The translations under genes were made by a program, and so were the position numbers. Below, piece by piece: positions 22,744-34,133 of a stretch of 64,000 nucleotides of DNA. The stretch is from Anagrus nilaparvatae (taxonomy: Eukaryota > Arthropoda > Insecta > Hymenoptera > Mymaridae): contig JAKSXM010000007.1 in assembly GCA_022575985.1 (NCBI GenBank), positions 21,454,501 through 21,518,500 on the forward strand, in the 5' to 3' direction. The notes below the pieces were generated by a model. That model had not been told where the DNA came from, did no database searches, and saw nothing but the letters and a program-made list of their open reading frames with translations. Within the stretch, counting starts at the first letter, position 1, and the number at the start of each line of letters is the position of its first letter.

Positions 22744-23060
22744 CAACATGTTTATAAGGGTACTCTGAAAATCTGAAAATCAAGGGGGTTCAAATATGTC
22801 CGATTTAAGAAGGGTGGGGGTAAATATGTCCGATTTAGGGGGGGGGGGGGTCAAATGGGACTTAGAATAATTTTGATTTAGGGACTCAGAATAGTTTGGA
22901 CTTAGAATTTTAATATCTAGTAAAGGTGATAATTACAAGTTATAAAAACAGCGAATTGTATTGTAATGTTGCATGACATTTGCATTATACCTAGCTTTAC
23001 AAGTAAAAATGTTCCATGCATTTTGGTTGTGTTTGCATAAACCAGTTATAAGTTTTTTCA
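22744..23060 (+). repeat. Repeat family B copy
   Basis: It starts at an ACATGTTTATAAGGGTACT end. It then carries AAATATGTCCGATTTAAG repeats with a long G tract (about 22838-22850), followed by GGACTTAGAATAATTTTGAT repeats, and ends near TGTTCCATGCATTTTGG and CCAGTTATAAG. The same order of blocks is seen at 41156-42390, 49848-50225 and 52661-53395. Confidence 0.75.
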
Positions 23061-25180
23061 TACTGATTAAATAAAAATTACAAGCCCGAATTTTCAGATC
23101 TGGGTAATTTGGATCAAAATTCTGCTTGAATCATATTGAAGATTATTCAATTTTAGGGGGAGGTATCGTGGAAAATTTTTCGCTAAACTTTTTCAGTAAT
23201 TAATTAGAGCTAATTGTTTATAACAAAATTTTCTAAAATTTATTACAAAATGTTCTAAAATGTGCTGCGTGGAAACACACAGTGGTGGAGAGAGCGTCCT
23301 TAAACCTTTGGAAAGCAATAATATAATTCAAAAAATTTACCACATGTTACTATTACTTTTTATAAATATTGTATAAATCCAGATTTTTACCCATATATTC
23401 AAGTTATGATATATATTTTTATAAGATTATATAAACTTATTAAATTCTCATTAAAAAATTCTATAACTTTCTTGTTATTATTATTATCGTAAGATAAAAT
23501 CACTTGATATAAAAATAAAAAAAAAAAAAAAATTGAAACCTTTAATTTTTTGATATCTATAAAATTTTTAAAACCCTTTTTTTATACTTAAAAAGATAAT
23601 AAATATATCGTTAAAAACCAATAAAAATATTGTCTTTAATTATATTTCAGTATAAATAAAAATTAAAAAAACATTAAATTCTTTTTTTTTAATTAAAAAT
23701 TTGATGCATATAAAGTAATTTTTATCTTTTTGTATAATAAAAAAAATTAATTTTAATACTAATATCTTTCTTAAAATATTTTGTGTGAAAATTTTGGTTT
23801 CCTATACCAATTTTAGCTGTTCTAGATACTTGTCAAATCGATTTACTTCAAATAAATTAACTAAATAAGCTTGTATCTAAAGCATAAAAAAATAAAAATT
23901 TACATATTACACACGTAGACACGAATAAGTTTTTTAAAAAAAAGCAACTTTAAAAAAAAAAGGGACTATTAGGCTCCAAGATCTTATTTTTTTTATATTT
24001 ATTTACCATATATAGTTTGAGATTGGGGCCTTGTAAATATGTAGTAGCCGCTAGCATTAATTGTTATTACATGCTTCATCTTATCGCTAATTGGCTCGTG
24101 ATATATTTACATTTTAATGTTATTTGTTTCTTATATGTATTGGTATAAAAATATGTTTTTTTAAATATTTGCAAGCTTTGGCTTATTTTTTTTTTTTTAT
24201 TATATTGTTATTACTATTTTATTAAATTATATAGTTGTTGTTTTATCTAATAAATATTTCGAAATAGAACATGGGAAATAATGAATAGAAAATTTTTTTT
24301 TTTCAAAGAAAAGAACATGTTACGAACCTGCTATTTAAAAACTGTATATTTTACAATTCTTGCTATGCAAAAGTTTTTATTTTACAATATTTTTAGATTT
24401 ATTTTTTTTTTATTTATGAATACAATGTAATTAAATGGAAATTGATTTTTACAATAAATTTTTTAAGTCTGCCTGTATACGTTTATTGGATTTTATATAG
24501 TATGTTACTAAATAAAAAAACACGAATTATCAGGACCTACCTGATTCTGTAAACATTTCACGGATTTTCCAATCATAAATTAATTTGCTTAAACTAGAAA
24601 AATGCTAATTGGGCATAATTTTACATTTTTATATATGTATTCTTTTAATCCAGAGTCAAAAGTTAATGTTACATTTACATTAAAATTAGCTATATTTTAA
24701 ATAGTGGTTTGAAATATATTTTATATTAAAATTTTATATGAATTATATTTTAAATAGTGGGTGAAATTAGATATAATTTACCAAAAAAATAACTACTAAG
24801 TGTTGCAACTAAATATATTTGCTCTTATAGGACCAAAAATTTTCTCCATTAAAGCCCATATATTTGAGTACAATACTTCAGAGTGAGTCAATGAAATATA
24901 ACTCTGGGAACATTTTTTTGGTTAATGACTTGTAATTTTACATAACTGCTAAACAAATTTATGTGTAATGTCAGGTTGCTTCGCTTAAATTTTAATTGAA
25001 ATATCAAGCGAATAGCTTCTTGTCATTAGAATTCCTGATTCAATCGTGCATTGAAGCAAATGCATTAATATGTAAGTCAATTCTTGATTAATTCAATTTT
25101 TAACTGAATGTTTTAATTTTCAATCAATTAAAAGAATTACATTAAAACTAAAATCACAAAGATTCATAAAACCATGCCTA
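23061..25180. other. AT-rich intergenic DNA
   Basis: No gene, RNA or organised repeat recognised. Homopolymer A/T runs are frequent. Confidence 0.6.
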
Positions 25181-25219
25181 AAAAATATGCAAAAGAACGC
25201 TAATTCAATTATTAAAGTT

Positions 25220-25490
25220 AAGCGAGTAGGCGACATTTATCCATGCGCAAGTAGAAACCATTTTTCTTGTCAGCGGCCAGAAAGCACGTATTTCCCGGCC
25301 GCTACGCGACCGGAGAAGACGCGTTTTCTCGCCACTGACGAAGAAAAATCGTATACGACCCTTGTCCATAAATAAAGAATGGCCCAAATCGCAGTTTACC
25401 AACCTCGGCTTTGCCTCGGATGGTAATTTACGTGCGATTTGGACCATTCTTTACTTTTCTGGACACGGGATCGTAATATACTATTAATAA
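25220..25490. repeat. Repeat family C copy (long form)
   Basis: This is the longest copy in the window. It includes GTCCATAAATAAAGAATGGC and the inverted pair CCAAATCGCAGTTTACC / GGTAATTTACGTGCGATTTG around CTCGGCTTTGCCTCGG, then TTCTTTACTTTTCTGGACAC. It is GC-richer than its surroundings. The open frames on both strands across it are probably incidental. Confidence 0.65.
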
Positions 25491-26627
25491 AATACAAGAA
25501 AAAGTCCACAGTAATCAATAGGAATTTTCGCAAAGATATTTACCTAATATAATTTAAATTTGAGTGCGTGAAGATAATCATTAAATTAACCAAAAGATTT
25601 TTATGACCAAACATAAATCTTTGTTAAGAACTTACACGAACACGCACACGCTCACGCACATCAGAATTATTAAGTTCTCAAGTCTACACGAGCTTTGTCA
25701 TACTATATATACATAATCCTTTTAGAAAATTTATTTTAATTTTACAATAATATGAAATAAAGATAATATGAAATCAAAATTTACTAAAAGTAAAAATCAA
25801 AATCAAAAATTTTTGGTAACTATTTAACGCAATAATAAAATTAAAACAAACAATCCAATTAAATAAATTCAAGTAAAATTATAAATGAATATATTTAAGA
25901 AATTTTTGTTTTTTGTATAATTTACTAAAATAAATGCGTTAAGGTATTTAGCGAATATAAAAGAACTAAAAACCCGTTGAAAATCGTAAAAAACTTGCAT
26001 GATTATACGAAAAGATTCGATGAACACACATTTCGACTTGTATTTTTACACATATATCTTGGTATTTTATAAGTGTGTGTATGTGCCAAGCTATCTAAAA
26101 GAGAGATAGCCGGAGGGCCGCGCGCGAGTTCAGAACTGCTAATTATGTAAATTGCTGGTGTTGCAAATTACCCTCACAGTTTGTGTTCATTCCGTGCATA
26201 CACGATCCTTTAAGGGACGAAGAGGACGAAGAGAGTTTAAACTTATATACTCTATATGTACATTGTACATCCAACTCTTTTTATCATTCGCTCAATTCCT
26301 TTAGCGAAAAATCTTTACACTCGCTCCCTCTTTCGTGATTCAAACACCAGTTTATATTAAAATAAAAAGCCCGCGGCGTGGGTCCACTTCTGAGATACTA
26401 CGTTTCTTCCTTTTTATATATTTTTTTATTTATTTTCATTTTATGTCAGTTCTTCTCTTACATATACATTAAAAAATTTCGAAGTTATTTTAGTATAGGT
26501 GTGTCTATGTGTGCATTAAATAAAAGAACCTTGGTTAAAATATTCTTATCTACATCCTTGTTATAGTATCCGTTGGTTTGGTTTTCATTCATTTGGTTTT
26601 AACTAGGTATGTATTAATACCACTATG

Positions 26628-28154
26628 TATATGTTACGCCCCGATCGAGGGAATGCCCCGTTCCGCGGAACGGGACAGTCATCGGCCCATTCCACGGAAT
26701 GGGCTATGCAACCATGCCAGTCCGCGGAATGGGGCATCAAATTTAATTTTCATTCCCCGATTTGGGACACCCGAGTTTTAGACCTATTTAATTGGAAAAA
26801 AAATGTTAAGAAGGGTTGTTTTGACCTACAAAAAGGCCAATCAAGTACTGAAAACTAAAAAAAACATATTTTAACAATTTCCTAAAGTTCTACAATATAA
26901 ATTTTATGTAATATTAAAAAAAAAAAATTTAAGCCTTTTAACTTTAAGGATAGTTTTTGGGGAATTGGGGGTAGAATAGGGGTAATTTTTTTTTAAACAT
27001 AATTTCTTTGTTTTCCAATCAAATTTAAGCATATAAATAATTTTTCAAGGCCTAGAAGATTTTTTTCGATAAATTATAATTTTGATACAAATTTTTTTTT
27101 AGGGGTTGGTTTTTCTAAAAAAGTGGTGAAAATCATGTGGAAAAAAATTTTCTTATCGTTATTTTCGTAAAATACAGGTCTTCAGGAGTAAAACAAGCCA
27201 ACCCGCATTAAAATTGGATGGAAACTCGATCAAAGCTAAAGTTATTTCAGCTTTTTTTTTCTAGATCTCTGTGCGACGCTTTATAGGAGAAAAATTCATT
27301 TTTTTTTGTTTTTAGGGTCCCAAATTTCAGGGAGCCAATGTTTAAAGTTATATTATAAGTAATGAGTTGTAATTATATATGCAAAAAAAGTTAAACGATT
27401 ACCGACATAATTTTTTTTTTTTTTTAAGTTTATTTTGGAAGCTATTAATTGAAAAGAAACTATAAAAAACAATTAATAATCGAAGAATATAACAAAAAAA
27501 AGTCTCATGGTATTATACAATTTTTTGGTTTTGTTACGTGTTTTTGTGTGTTTTTTATTACATTTACGAAAATAAAGTCGATAAAGTATGTAAAACTAAT
27601 TGGGAATGTAATCTTTAAGCAATTATTTATCAGATTTATTAAGTTTCATGGATCTGTGTCATTAGCACCCTATTTTTTATAAAGTCGAAACAAATTTTCC
27701 CATAAGTGCAATGTTAAAATACCACTTTTCTCATAAAAATTTAATTAAGTCGGTGACATAAGTAAAAATAAGTCGATTTTAGCTCAAAAAGGTTTAAATT
27801 TTAATACTATATTCACGTTTTATTACATTGTGTCATTATTTTTGTTAACGGATAAACCTCCTTAAATTAAAAGTATTTAAAAATTTATAAAAAAATTTAT
27901 ATAAAAGACTTTATAAAAAATTGTAATATAAATCAATAAGTTGTAAATTTTTTTATTATAAAATGTAATAAATTTATATTTTTTTTCCAATAAAATAGAT
28001 CTAAAACTCGGGTGTCCCAAATCGGGGAATGAAAATTAAATTTGATGCCCCGTTCCGCGGACTGGCATGGTTGCATAGCCCATTCCGCGGAATGAGCCGA
28101 TGACTGTCCCGTTCCGCGGAACGGGGCATTCCCTCGATCGGGGCGTAACATATA
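26628..28154. mobile_element. 1.5 kb inverted-repeat element with GC-rich ~150 bp termini
   Basis: The left end TATGTTACGCCCCGATCGAG is mirrored by CTCGATCGGGGCGTAACATA at the right. The termini match over about 150 bp with a handful of differences. Each contains nested palindromes CCCGTTCCGCGGAACGGG and CCCATTCCGCGGAATGGG or variants. The interior (26.8-28.0 kb) is AT-rich and without a transposase, so the element is non-autonomous. The outermost bases (TATA context) leave the target duplication ambiguous. The similar open frames found at both ends on opposite strands are products of the repeated termini. Confidence 0.9.
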
Positions 28155-28868
28155 TAAAGCGTATAGAAAAGAAGCGCTTAGCGAGCTTTACTTTTCAATC
28201 ATTGATTTTACGTCACTGTCCCGGGACTCGTTTTTATAATATACTTCTTGTTTGCAAAATCGTTCAGTTAACGTAGGCGTGACCGAAACCTCTCCATTAT
28301 CCTAATTTCTATATCAAATTAGAAATTCTTTGTGGGTTATTTAAGTTTTATTTTTTTACTTTTTTATTTTTTATGCTGTGCTTCAAGAAGTATGAGAAAT
28401 TTTAAGTGAGTTTAAGAAGTAATCATGCGTTATATTATCCTTTAAATATTATAATAAACTAAATTTCAGCTGGGAAAATTCTACTTTTTTTTTCTAATAA
28501 AAATTTTTATGTTAAAACGTATTTAAATAATTGAATGTAAATAACCAAATTGCTTAATTTCAATTTTCTCAAAAGCTGTTTCATATTTCGATTAGAAATT
28601 ATTTTTTTTTATTATCTAATTAATAGTTCAAAGATTTATTTTATTTTCTTTACTATTCGGAGAAGTTGAAAAAAGCTCTTCATATCTATTTTGATCGTGA
28701 TCAACGAGCTGAAATTTCATATGAAAGCAGAAATTGAACAAACTACTCATTGTAACATTATAAGCCTCGCGCTTCATGTGTCGGCTAAGAATGTACTATT
28801 CTAAAAAGAGTTTTAGATTGTTTTTTCTCTCATTACTGCCTGCTATTAGAAATTAGTATATTTAATTT

Positions 28869-28992
28869 TTAGACGGTAAAGAATATTACTCATTCTCCGG
28901 CGTGTAAATATAAATGTTGGGGGCACGCCGCCAACCTAAAAATATTTATATTTACATGCTAGAGGATGAGTAAATATTCCTTACCACTCTAA
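28869..28992. mobile_element. Small palindromic MITE (~124 bp)
   Basis: GGTAAAGAATATTACTCATT (28875-) is mirrored by ATGAGTAAATATTCCTTACC (ending 28985), with inner arms GTGTAAATATAAAT / ATTTATATTTACAT around a GC-rich centre (GGGGGCACGCCGCC). No coding capacity. Confidence 0.75.
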
Positions 28993-28999
28993 GAATGTT

Positions 29000-31320
29000 T
29001 TTTATTCATTGCTGATAAAGAATTTGATAATTATTTATACAAGTGTAACAAGATCAAATTTCTAAAGGACTTTTGAATTCTGACAATAAACCACAACACA
29101 CAAATATTTATAAATATTGGTGTTTGTGCATAGTAATAGAGCCCTCTTACGCTTAAACTTATAAATGATTTCTAACTATGGAATATACTCATACTTGATT
29201 TCTCAACAAGCGCGTTTTTGTACCTTTTTTTTTGTTTCAAAGTCGTGGAAGAATGAAAAAATTGAATAATAAATATTACATGTTCACAAAAAACACAACA
29301 AAAAATTTTTTCAGATCGGTGAGATTTCAATACACAATATTAGATGCGAAAAAGACTTTTGAACAGATTGATAAGGTAATATCAACTTTAGTTGGCATTT
29401 AAGATTTATTAATTTACTCATAAGTATCTGTACGACAGGGCCTACGGGCTACCCATCTCGCGGGCGAGTTGTGACGAAGCAGAAAAAAAATAACCTAACC
29501 CAAAAAAATCAAAATAAACTAAAAAAATACGTGCTTTAAAAGTGTTTTTAAAATTATTATAATAAAAAATATATAGAAAAATTTCGGAAAAATTAATAAA
29601 AAACAATCTATGCAATAATTATAATAAAATCTGTTGTGTATTTTTAGTTTCTTCTGTAAATGCTTGTAAGAAAATGGAATTCTATAATCATTCTTTTTTA
29701 AATTATAATCAGAAAGTTAACAAATTAGTTTGCTTATTAAATTTTAAGAATATTAATTTTACTTAGATTGATACCAGCTTACTTATATATATTTGAAAAC
29801 GCATTTCTCTTGCGAGAATGTTATTAAAGACAAAATAATCACCCTATTGTATTTGAATTAAACAGCTATAACCTAAGACTTTTATGTATTTTAAAATTGA
29901 TATAATTAATGTAATTAAGTATAATTTTTTATTCTTACAAATAAAATAAAAATAAAATATATATAAATTATCTTCGAATTATCCTTAAATGTAAATAACA
30001 AATTATCAAGTTATTATATATTATAATTGAAATAACTTTAAATCATCAAAATGATTTTTATAGTTTTAGACTTTATTAATATTTACATGAATAAAAATTA
30101 TGAGTCATTAATTTTACTCATTTTAAAGAAAATAAAAATTATATTTTTACATACAATAAGTACTGACAAGTATTCAATCAATCAAGTATAAATAATATTT
30201 TTTCATATACAAGTATAAAAATTTAATATTTATGACTTCAATTTATTATTCATTTTTTATATTATACTTAAAAAGTCTTTTTAATCGTTTTGTCGTTATT
30301 GTTATGACGTGTAAAATCACGCTATTGAAAAAATAATTTTTATGACTTTTTTTTTTTATTTTTGTTTATTTATATTTTAAATTAAATAAATTATGCCTGG
30401 CAGACATGTAACTTAAAAAAAATATATATAAGCAATGAAAGGGAAAAGGGCAACGAGTATCCTCTTTTTTTTAAAAGTATTTTATCTGTCAGACTCAATT
30501 TGTTAGGGCTCAGGAAACATTGTATGCTTTGTGTTACATTTTATGGACATCATTACCTTGATCAATTTGCCTTTGGGATTAAATGATTTTTTTTGTAATA
30601 TTCACAATTGAGAAATACCAACATTATAATTTGCTTAATAATAAATTATAAGGCTTAATAGTATAGCTAAAGTGCAAAATATTAAAGTAATAATAACCTT
30701 ATTTTCTTATTTATTTTATATTCCACCGTTTTTTATAGCTTAGTTTTGTGTATAAGGAGAAATCGGTATTAAAGATGATTATTAATACAGGTTTTGTAAA
30801 ATTACAAATTAATATTTTTTATGATAAAAATTTTTTAACATTAAAAGCTGAATAATTAAGTTTTTGAAAATTAAAGCTTTGAAATTATATATTAAAATTA
30901 GGTACTTATTATAAAAACTTGTAAGTGATAATTTATAAATTTCAATCAGATAATATATTTAAGACAAAAAACAAATAAATTTATGTTTATCGTACGATTA
31001 ATATCATCATATTGAATTTTTAGCTGATTTACAATGTGCAAATGCTTTTAATTCACAAATGGTTTACACCCATTTTTAAACTTATAAATGATTAACAGGT
31101 GCAAATTGAGATTTTTAATTTAAAACAACTTTTTATCTTAGATTAGCAAAATAATGCGATTTAAGAACACATGTTTGCATATTACAAAATTTTCAAACCT
31201 TATAATACTTTTCTTGTTTTCTTAAAAATTTTATATTTTTATTTTTTTTTTTAATTTAATCTAATATTATAATAATATAGGGAGGGGGCGGGGGGTCTGA
31301 AGAAGATCTAAAAATCAAAA
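29000..31320. other. Intergenic DNA with one motif copy
   Basis: AT-rich, no gene seen. The only items noted are a short GC-rich patch (29430-29480, containing CTCGCGGGCGAG) and a minus-strand copy of the dispersed core near 29800-29820. Confidence 0.55.
29798..29822 (-). repeat. Dispersed motif, TTCTCGCAAGAGAAATG form
   Basis: The minus strand reads CATTCTCGCAAGAGAAATG, a fully paired short stem (TTCTC/GAGAA) closed by GCAA. Confidence 0.6.
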
Positions 31321-31329
31321 TTCAATTTA

Positions 31330-32452
31330 TACTCCAGTCAAATCGCGCTTTACGGAGTATTTTCACTGGCCAACATGATATTTGCTCTAATATATGTTTT
31401 TTGGGTCGCTGATTACGAAAATCGGGGTCTTTTCCGGGAAATATTTTCGGAACACCCTTAAATTTGCAAAAACTACCCCCAAAAAGAGGTTTTTTTGATA
31501 ATATTAGCAAACTGAGTTTCTAGATTTAGCCAAGAATTGGTCTAAGAGGATTTTTTGGGTCGCGATCAAGAATTTGAGGTAATTTTTCAACAACCCCTAA
31601 AAGGGGTGCATTTATAGCAGACACTATTTTTAGGGGTTGTTTTTGCTAATTTAAGGATGATGAAAATTAACTATTCATTAAAAATTACCTCAAATTCTTG
31701 ATCAGCGATCCAAAATTATATCCAGTTTGTGTAACTACACAACCAACGAGCATGAACATGTTTACTCATTACAGTAATAAATCCAAAAACCGAAATTACG
31801 TAATAAAGAGAATAATAGAATAATACGCGTTTAGGAAATCATAATAGTTTGGGTTTAGAATCTTAACATTCAGTAAAGGTGATAATTACAAATTATAAAA
31901 ATAGGAAATTGTATTGTTTTTTGTGTGTCTATGCTGTAAGATTACAGATGTAAGTAAACATGTTCCATGCATTTTGGTTGTGTGTACACAAACCGGTTAT
32001 AAGTTTTTGTTAATTATATATCTAAAATTAACCTATAGGTCTGATCAGGCCCTGACTCCCACTTTAAATTATTCTAAGTCCCTAAATCGAAAATATTCTA
32101 AGTCCATTTCACCCCCCCCCCAAAAACATCACTTTTTCACCCCCACCTAAAAACGTCAATATTTCACCCCCCCCCCTGCCGAACCAAACTTTTTCAAATA
32201 CCCCATCCAATGAACATGTTCCATGTTTAAACCCTCTTAAACCAAGTCTTGGCTAAATCTAGAAACTCAGTTTGCTAATATATCAAAAAAACTGCTTTTG
32301 GGGGTAGTTTTTTCAAATTTAAAGGTGTTCCGAAAATATCGCCCGGAAAAGACCCCGATTTTCGTGATCAGCGACCCAAAAAATATATGGTAGAGCAAAT
32401 CTCATGTTGGCCAGTGAAAATACACCCCTCCCCTCGCGATTTGACTGGAGTA
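31330..32452. mobile_element. Family A foldback element with nested family B insert
   Basis: The left terminus TACTCCAGTCAAATCGCG and right terminus CGCGATTTGACTGGAGTA are complementary. The arms match for about 200 bp, including GGGTCGCTGA/TCAGCGACCC, AAAATCGGGGTC/GACCCCGATTTT and CTAGATTTAGCCAAGA/TCTTGGCTAAATCTAG. A second, inner mirror (about 31548-31720) is centred near 31620. Family B sequence (about 31750-32235) interrupts the right side, so it inserted later. Confidence 0.85.
31750..32235. repeat. Family B sequence nested in family A
   Basis: It has the family B right end in plus orientation (TAGTTTGGGTTTAGAATC to CATGTTCCATGCATTTTGG and CCGGTTATAAG, about 31845-32003), then the left half in minus orientation (TCTAAGTCCCTAAATCG, long C tracts, to CATGTTCCATG at about 32216-32226). 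Together they form a rearranged or head-on composite. Confidence 0.7.
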
Positions 32453-32479
32453 TTATTAGAATATGATCAAAATAATATA

Positions 32480-32575
32480 TTATATCCATACCCAGAAAAA
32501 TAAGGAACGGCCAAAGGGTTGCATACGATATTTCTTTGTCAGTGACAAGAAAATATGTAATTTACCATTATCATC
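32480..32575. repeat. Possible family C-like fragment
   Basis: ATACGATATTTCTTTGTCAG, TGACAAGAAAATATGTAATTT and neighbouring words resemble the scrambled family C blocks near 11.2 and 25.3 kb. Short and weak. Confidence 0.3.
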
Positions 32576-32654
32576 AAAAACGATTAGGGAAATTCTGAGC
32601 AGCAGAAATGAATGAAAAGAAATAAGAATAGTTTTAGAATGAAAATGAAATAAG

Positions 32655-32885
32655 AATAGTTTAAGGATAGTATACGGGAGTTTAGTCGAGCTACCCAATA
32701 GGACGAGTCGTGGACATACGTCCTGCGTTGATAAAAATGTGTGATGTATATGTTTTTTGGTCTCCTGAAACCGAATCCGTGGAGCATTTTTAATTAAAAG
32801 TGGTACTACCCACTTTTATCCATGCAGGATGTATGTTCACGATCGGTTCTATTGGGCGGCAGGACTAATTCTTAAAGTAGATTAC
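32655..32885. repeat. Diverged short inverted repeat
   Basis: GAGCTACCCAATAGGACGAG, then TGGACATACGTCCTGC, is matched in inverse by GCAGGATGTATGTTCACG, then TCTATTGGGCGG, with CACTTTTATCCATG/TGATAAAAATGTG inside. It is an eroded MITE of about 230 bp. Confidence 0.55.
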
Positions 32886-32896
32886 GGGAGCTGCAT

Positions 32897-33840
32897 ATAC
32901 TCCAGTCAAAATACGGGTTTGGGTGTACTTACGGTTGCGAATACGAGATTTGCTCTAGCATAGGTTTGTTGGGTCGCTCAACACGAAGATCGGGGTCTTT
33001 TGGTAAAGTAAATGGGGCTTCACCCTTAAATTTGCAAAAACTATCCCCAAAAGGGGGTATTTTTGATGTATTCGCGTTCTGAGTCGATAGATTTTTCAAA
33101 GAATTGGTTTCTAAGGGTTTTTTGGGTCGATAATTAAGAATCTCGATGATTTTTTAAGGTAATATTAATATTTTACCCGGTGTTTTCGATATTTTCGCAC
33201 TTTTTGCGACCAGATTAGGTCCATAAGGGTTTTTTGGGTCGCTGAAAACGAATTTCATGGATTTTTTTATGAGTAATTAATATATCACCCCTAAATTAGC
33301 TAAAACTACCCCTAAAATCTACGACCCAAAAAATCCTATGGACCTAATTTGGGCGTACAAAATGCAGTAATAGCAAAAACGACCCTTTTAGGGATAGTTT
33401 TAAGTAATTAAGGGATGATATATTAATAAATCATAAAAACTTCCGCGACATTCGTTATCTGCGACCCAAAAAACCCTATGGACCTAATTTGGGCATACAA
33501 AATGCAGAAATAGCAAAAACGTCCATTTTAGGGGTATTTTTAACTAATTTAGGGGCGATATATTAATTATTCATAAAAAAATCCATGAAATTGGTTTTCA
33601 GCGACCCAAAAACCCTTGTAGACCTAATCTGGTCGAAAAAAGTGCGAAAATCGCGAAAACACCCCTTTTGGAGGGTAGTTTTAGCTAATTTAAGGGTGAA
33701 ATATTAATTTTACCTTCAAAAATCATTGAAATCCTTAATCAGCGACCCGAAAAACCCTTAGAAACCAATACTTGGGCAAATTTATCGACTCAGAACGCAA
33801 ATATATCAAAAATACACCCTTTTGGGTGTATGGTTCTGAA
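32897..33840. mobile_element. Family A palindromic array, right end truncated
   Basis: It begins ATACTCCAGTCAAAATACGG. Tandem units with GGGTCGCT(A)A near 32970, 33123 and 33236 are followed by the same units in inverse orientation (AGCGACCC or GCGACCC near 33314, 33462, 33601 and 33742). The right arm stops around 33840 inside the first unit and never reaches the ACTGGAGTAT end. The arms are moderately diverged. Confidence 0.8.
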
Positions 33841-33952
33841 AAAAACCTTATTTTCAATTTTTTTTACGTTTCAAGTCATTTGCAATTGTTTGAGCAAGAA
33901 AAAATCATTAACTATAGGCAGAATGAAATATTCTTGTATGATAAATGTATTT

Positions 33953-34008
33953 CTTTATTTATTTTATTTATTTATTTATTTATTTATTTTTATTTATTTC
34001 TTGTATTT
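33953..34008 (+). repeat. (ATTT)n microsatellite
   Basis: Repeated TATTTATT tetranucleotides immediately beyond the truncated family A array. Confidence 0.8.
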
Positions 34009-34133
34009 CCTATATGATAAATATATCTTCTTTTGTGGCCATTTAGGAAAATTTCATTCCCGTGTAAATTTTATATTAACTACTGCTTTAACGTGGGATA
34101 TGTTCATAGGCAGAGGTACTTAAAAAAAGCCCA

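Noticed and set aside
26578..28151. Similar short proteins on opposite strands at both ends of the 26.6 kb element
   Set aside because: They are translations of the same GC-rich terminal inverted repeat, which lacks stops by composition.
33071..33601. Overlapping open frames in the GCGCATTGCGTTGCG region (actual position 63033-63827) and in other repeats
   Set aside because: Frames stay open because the MITE words are GC-rich and repeated; translations mirror each other on both strands.
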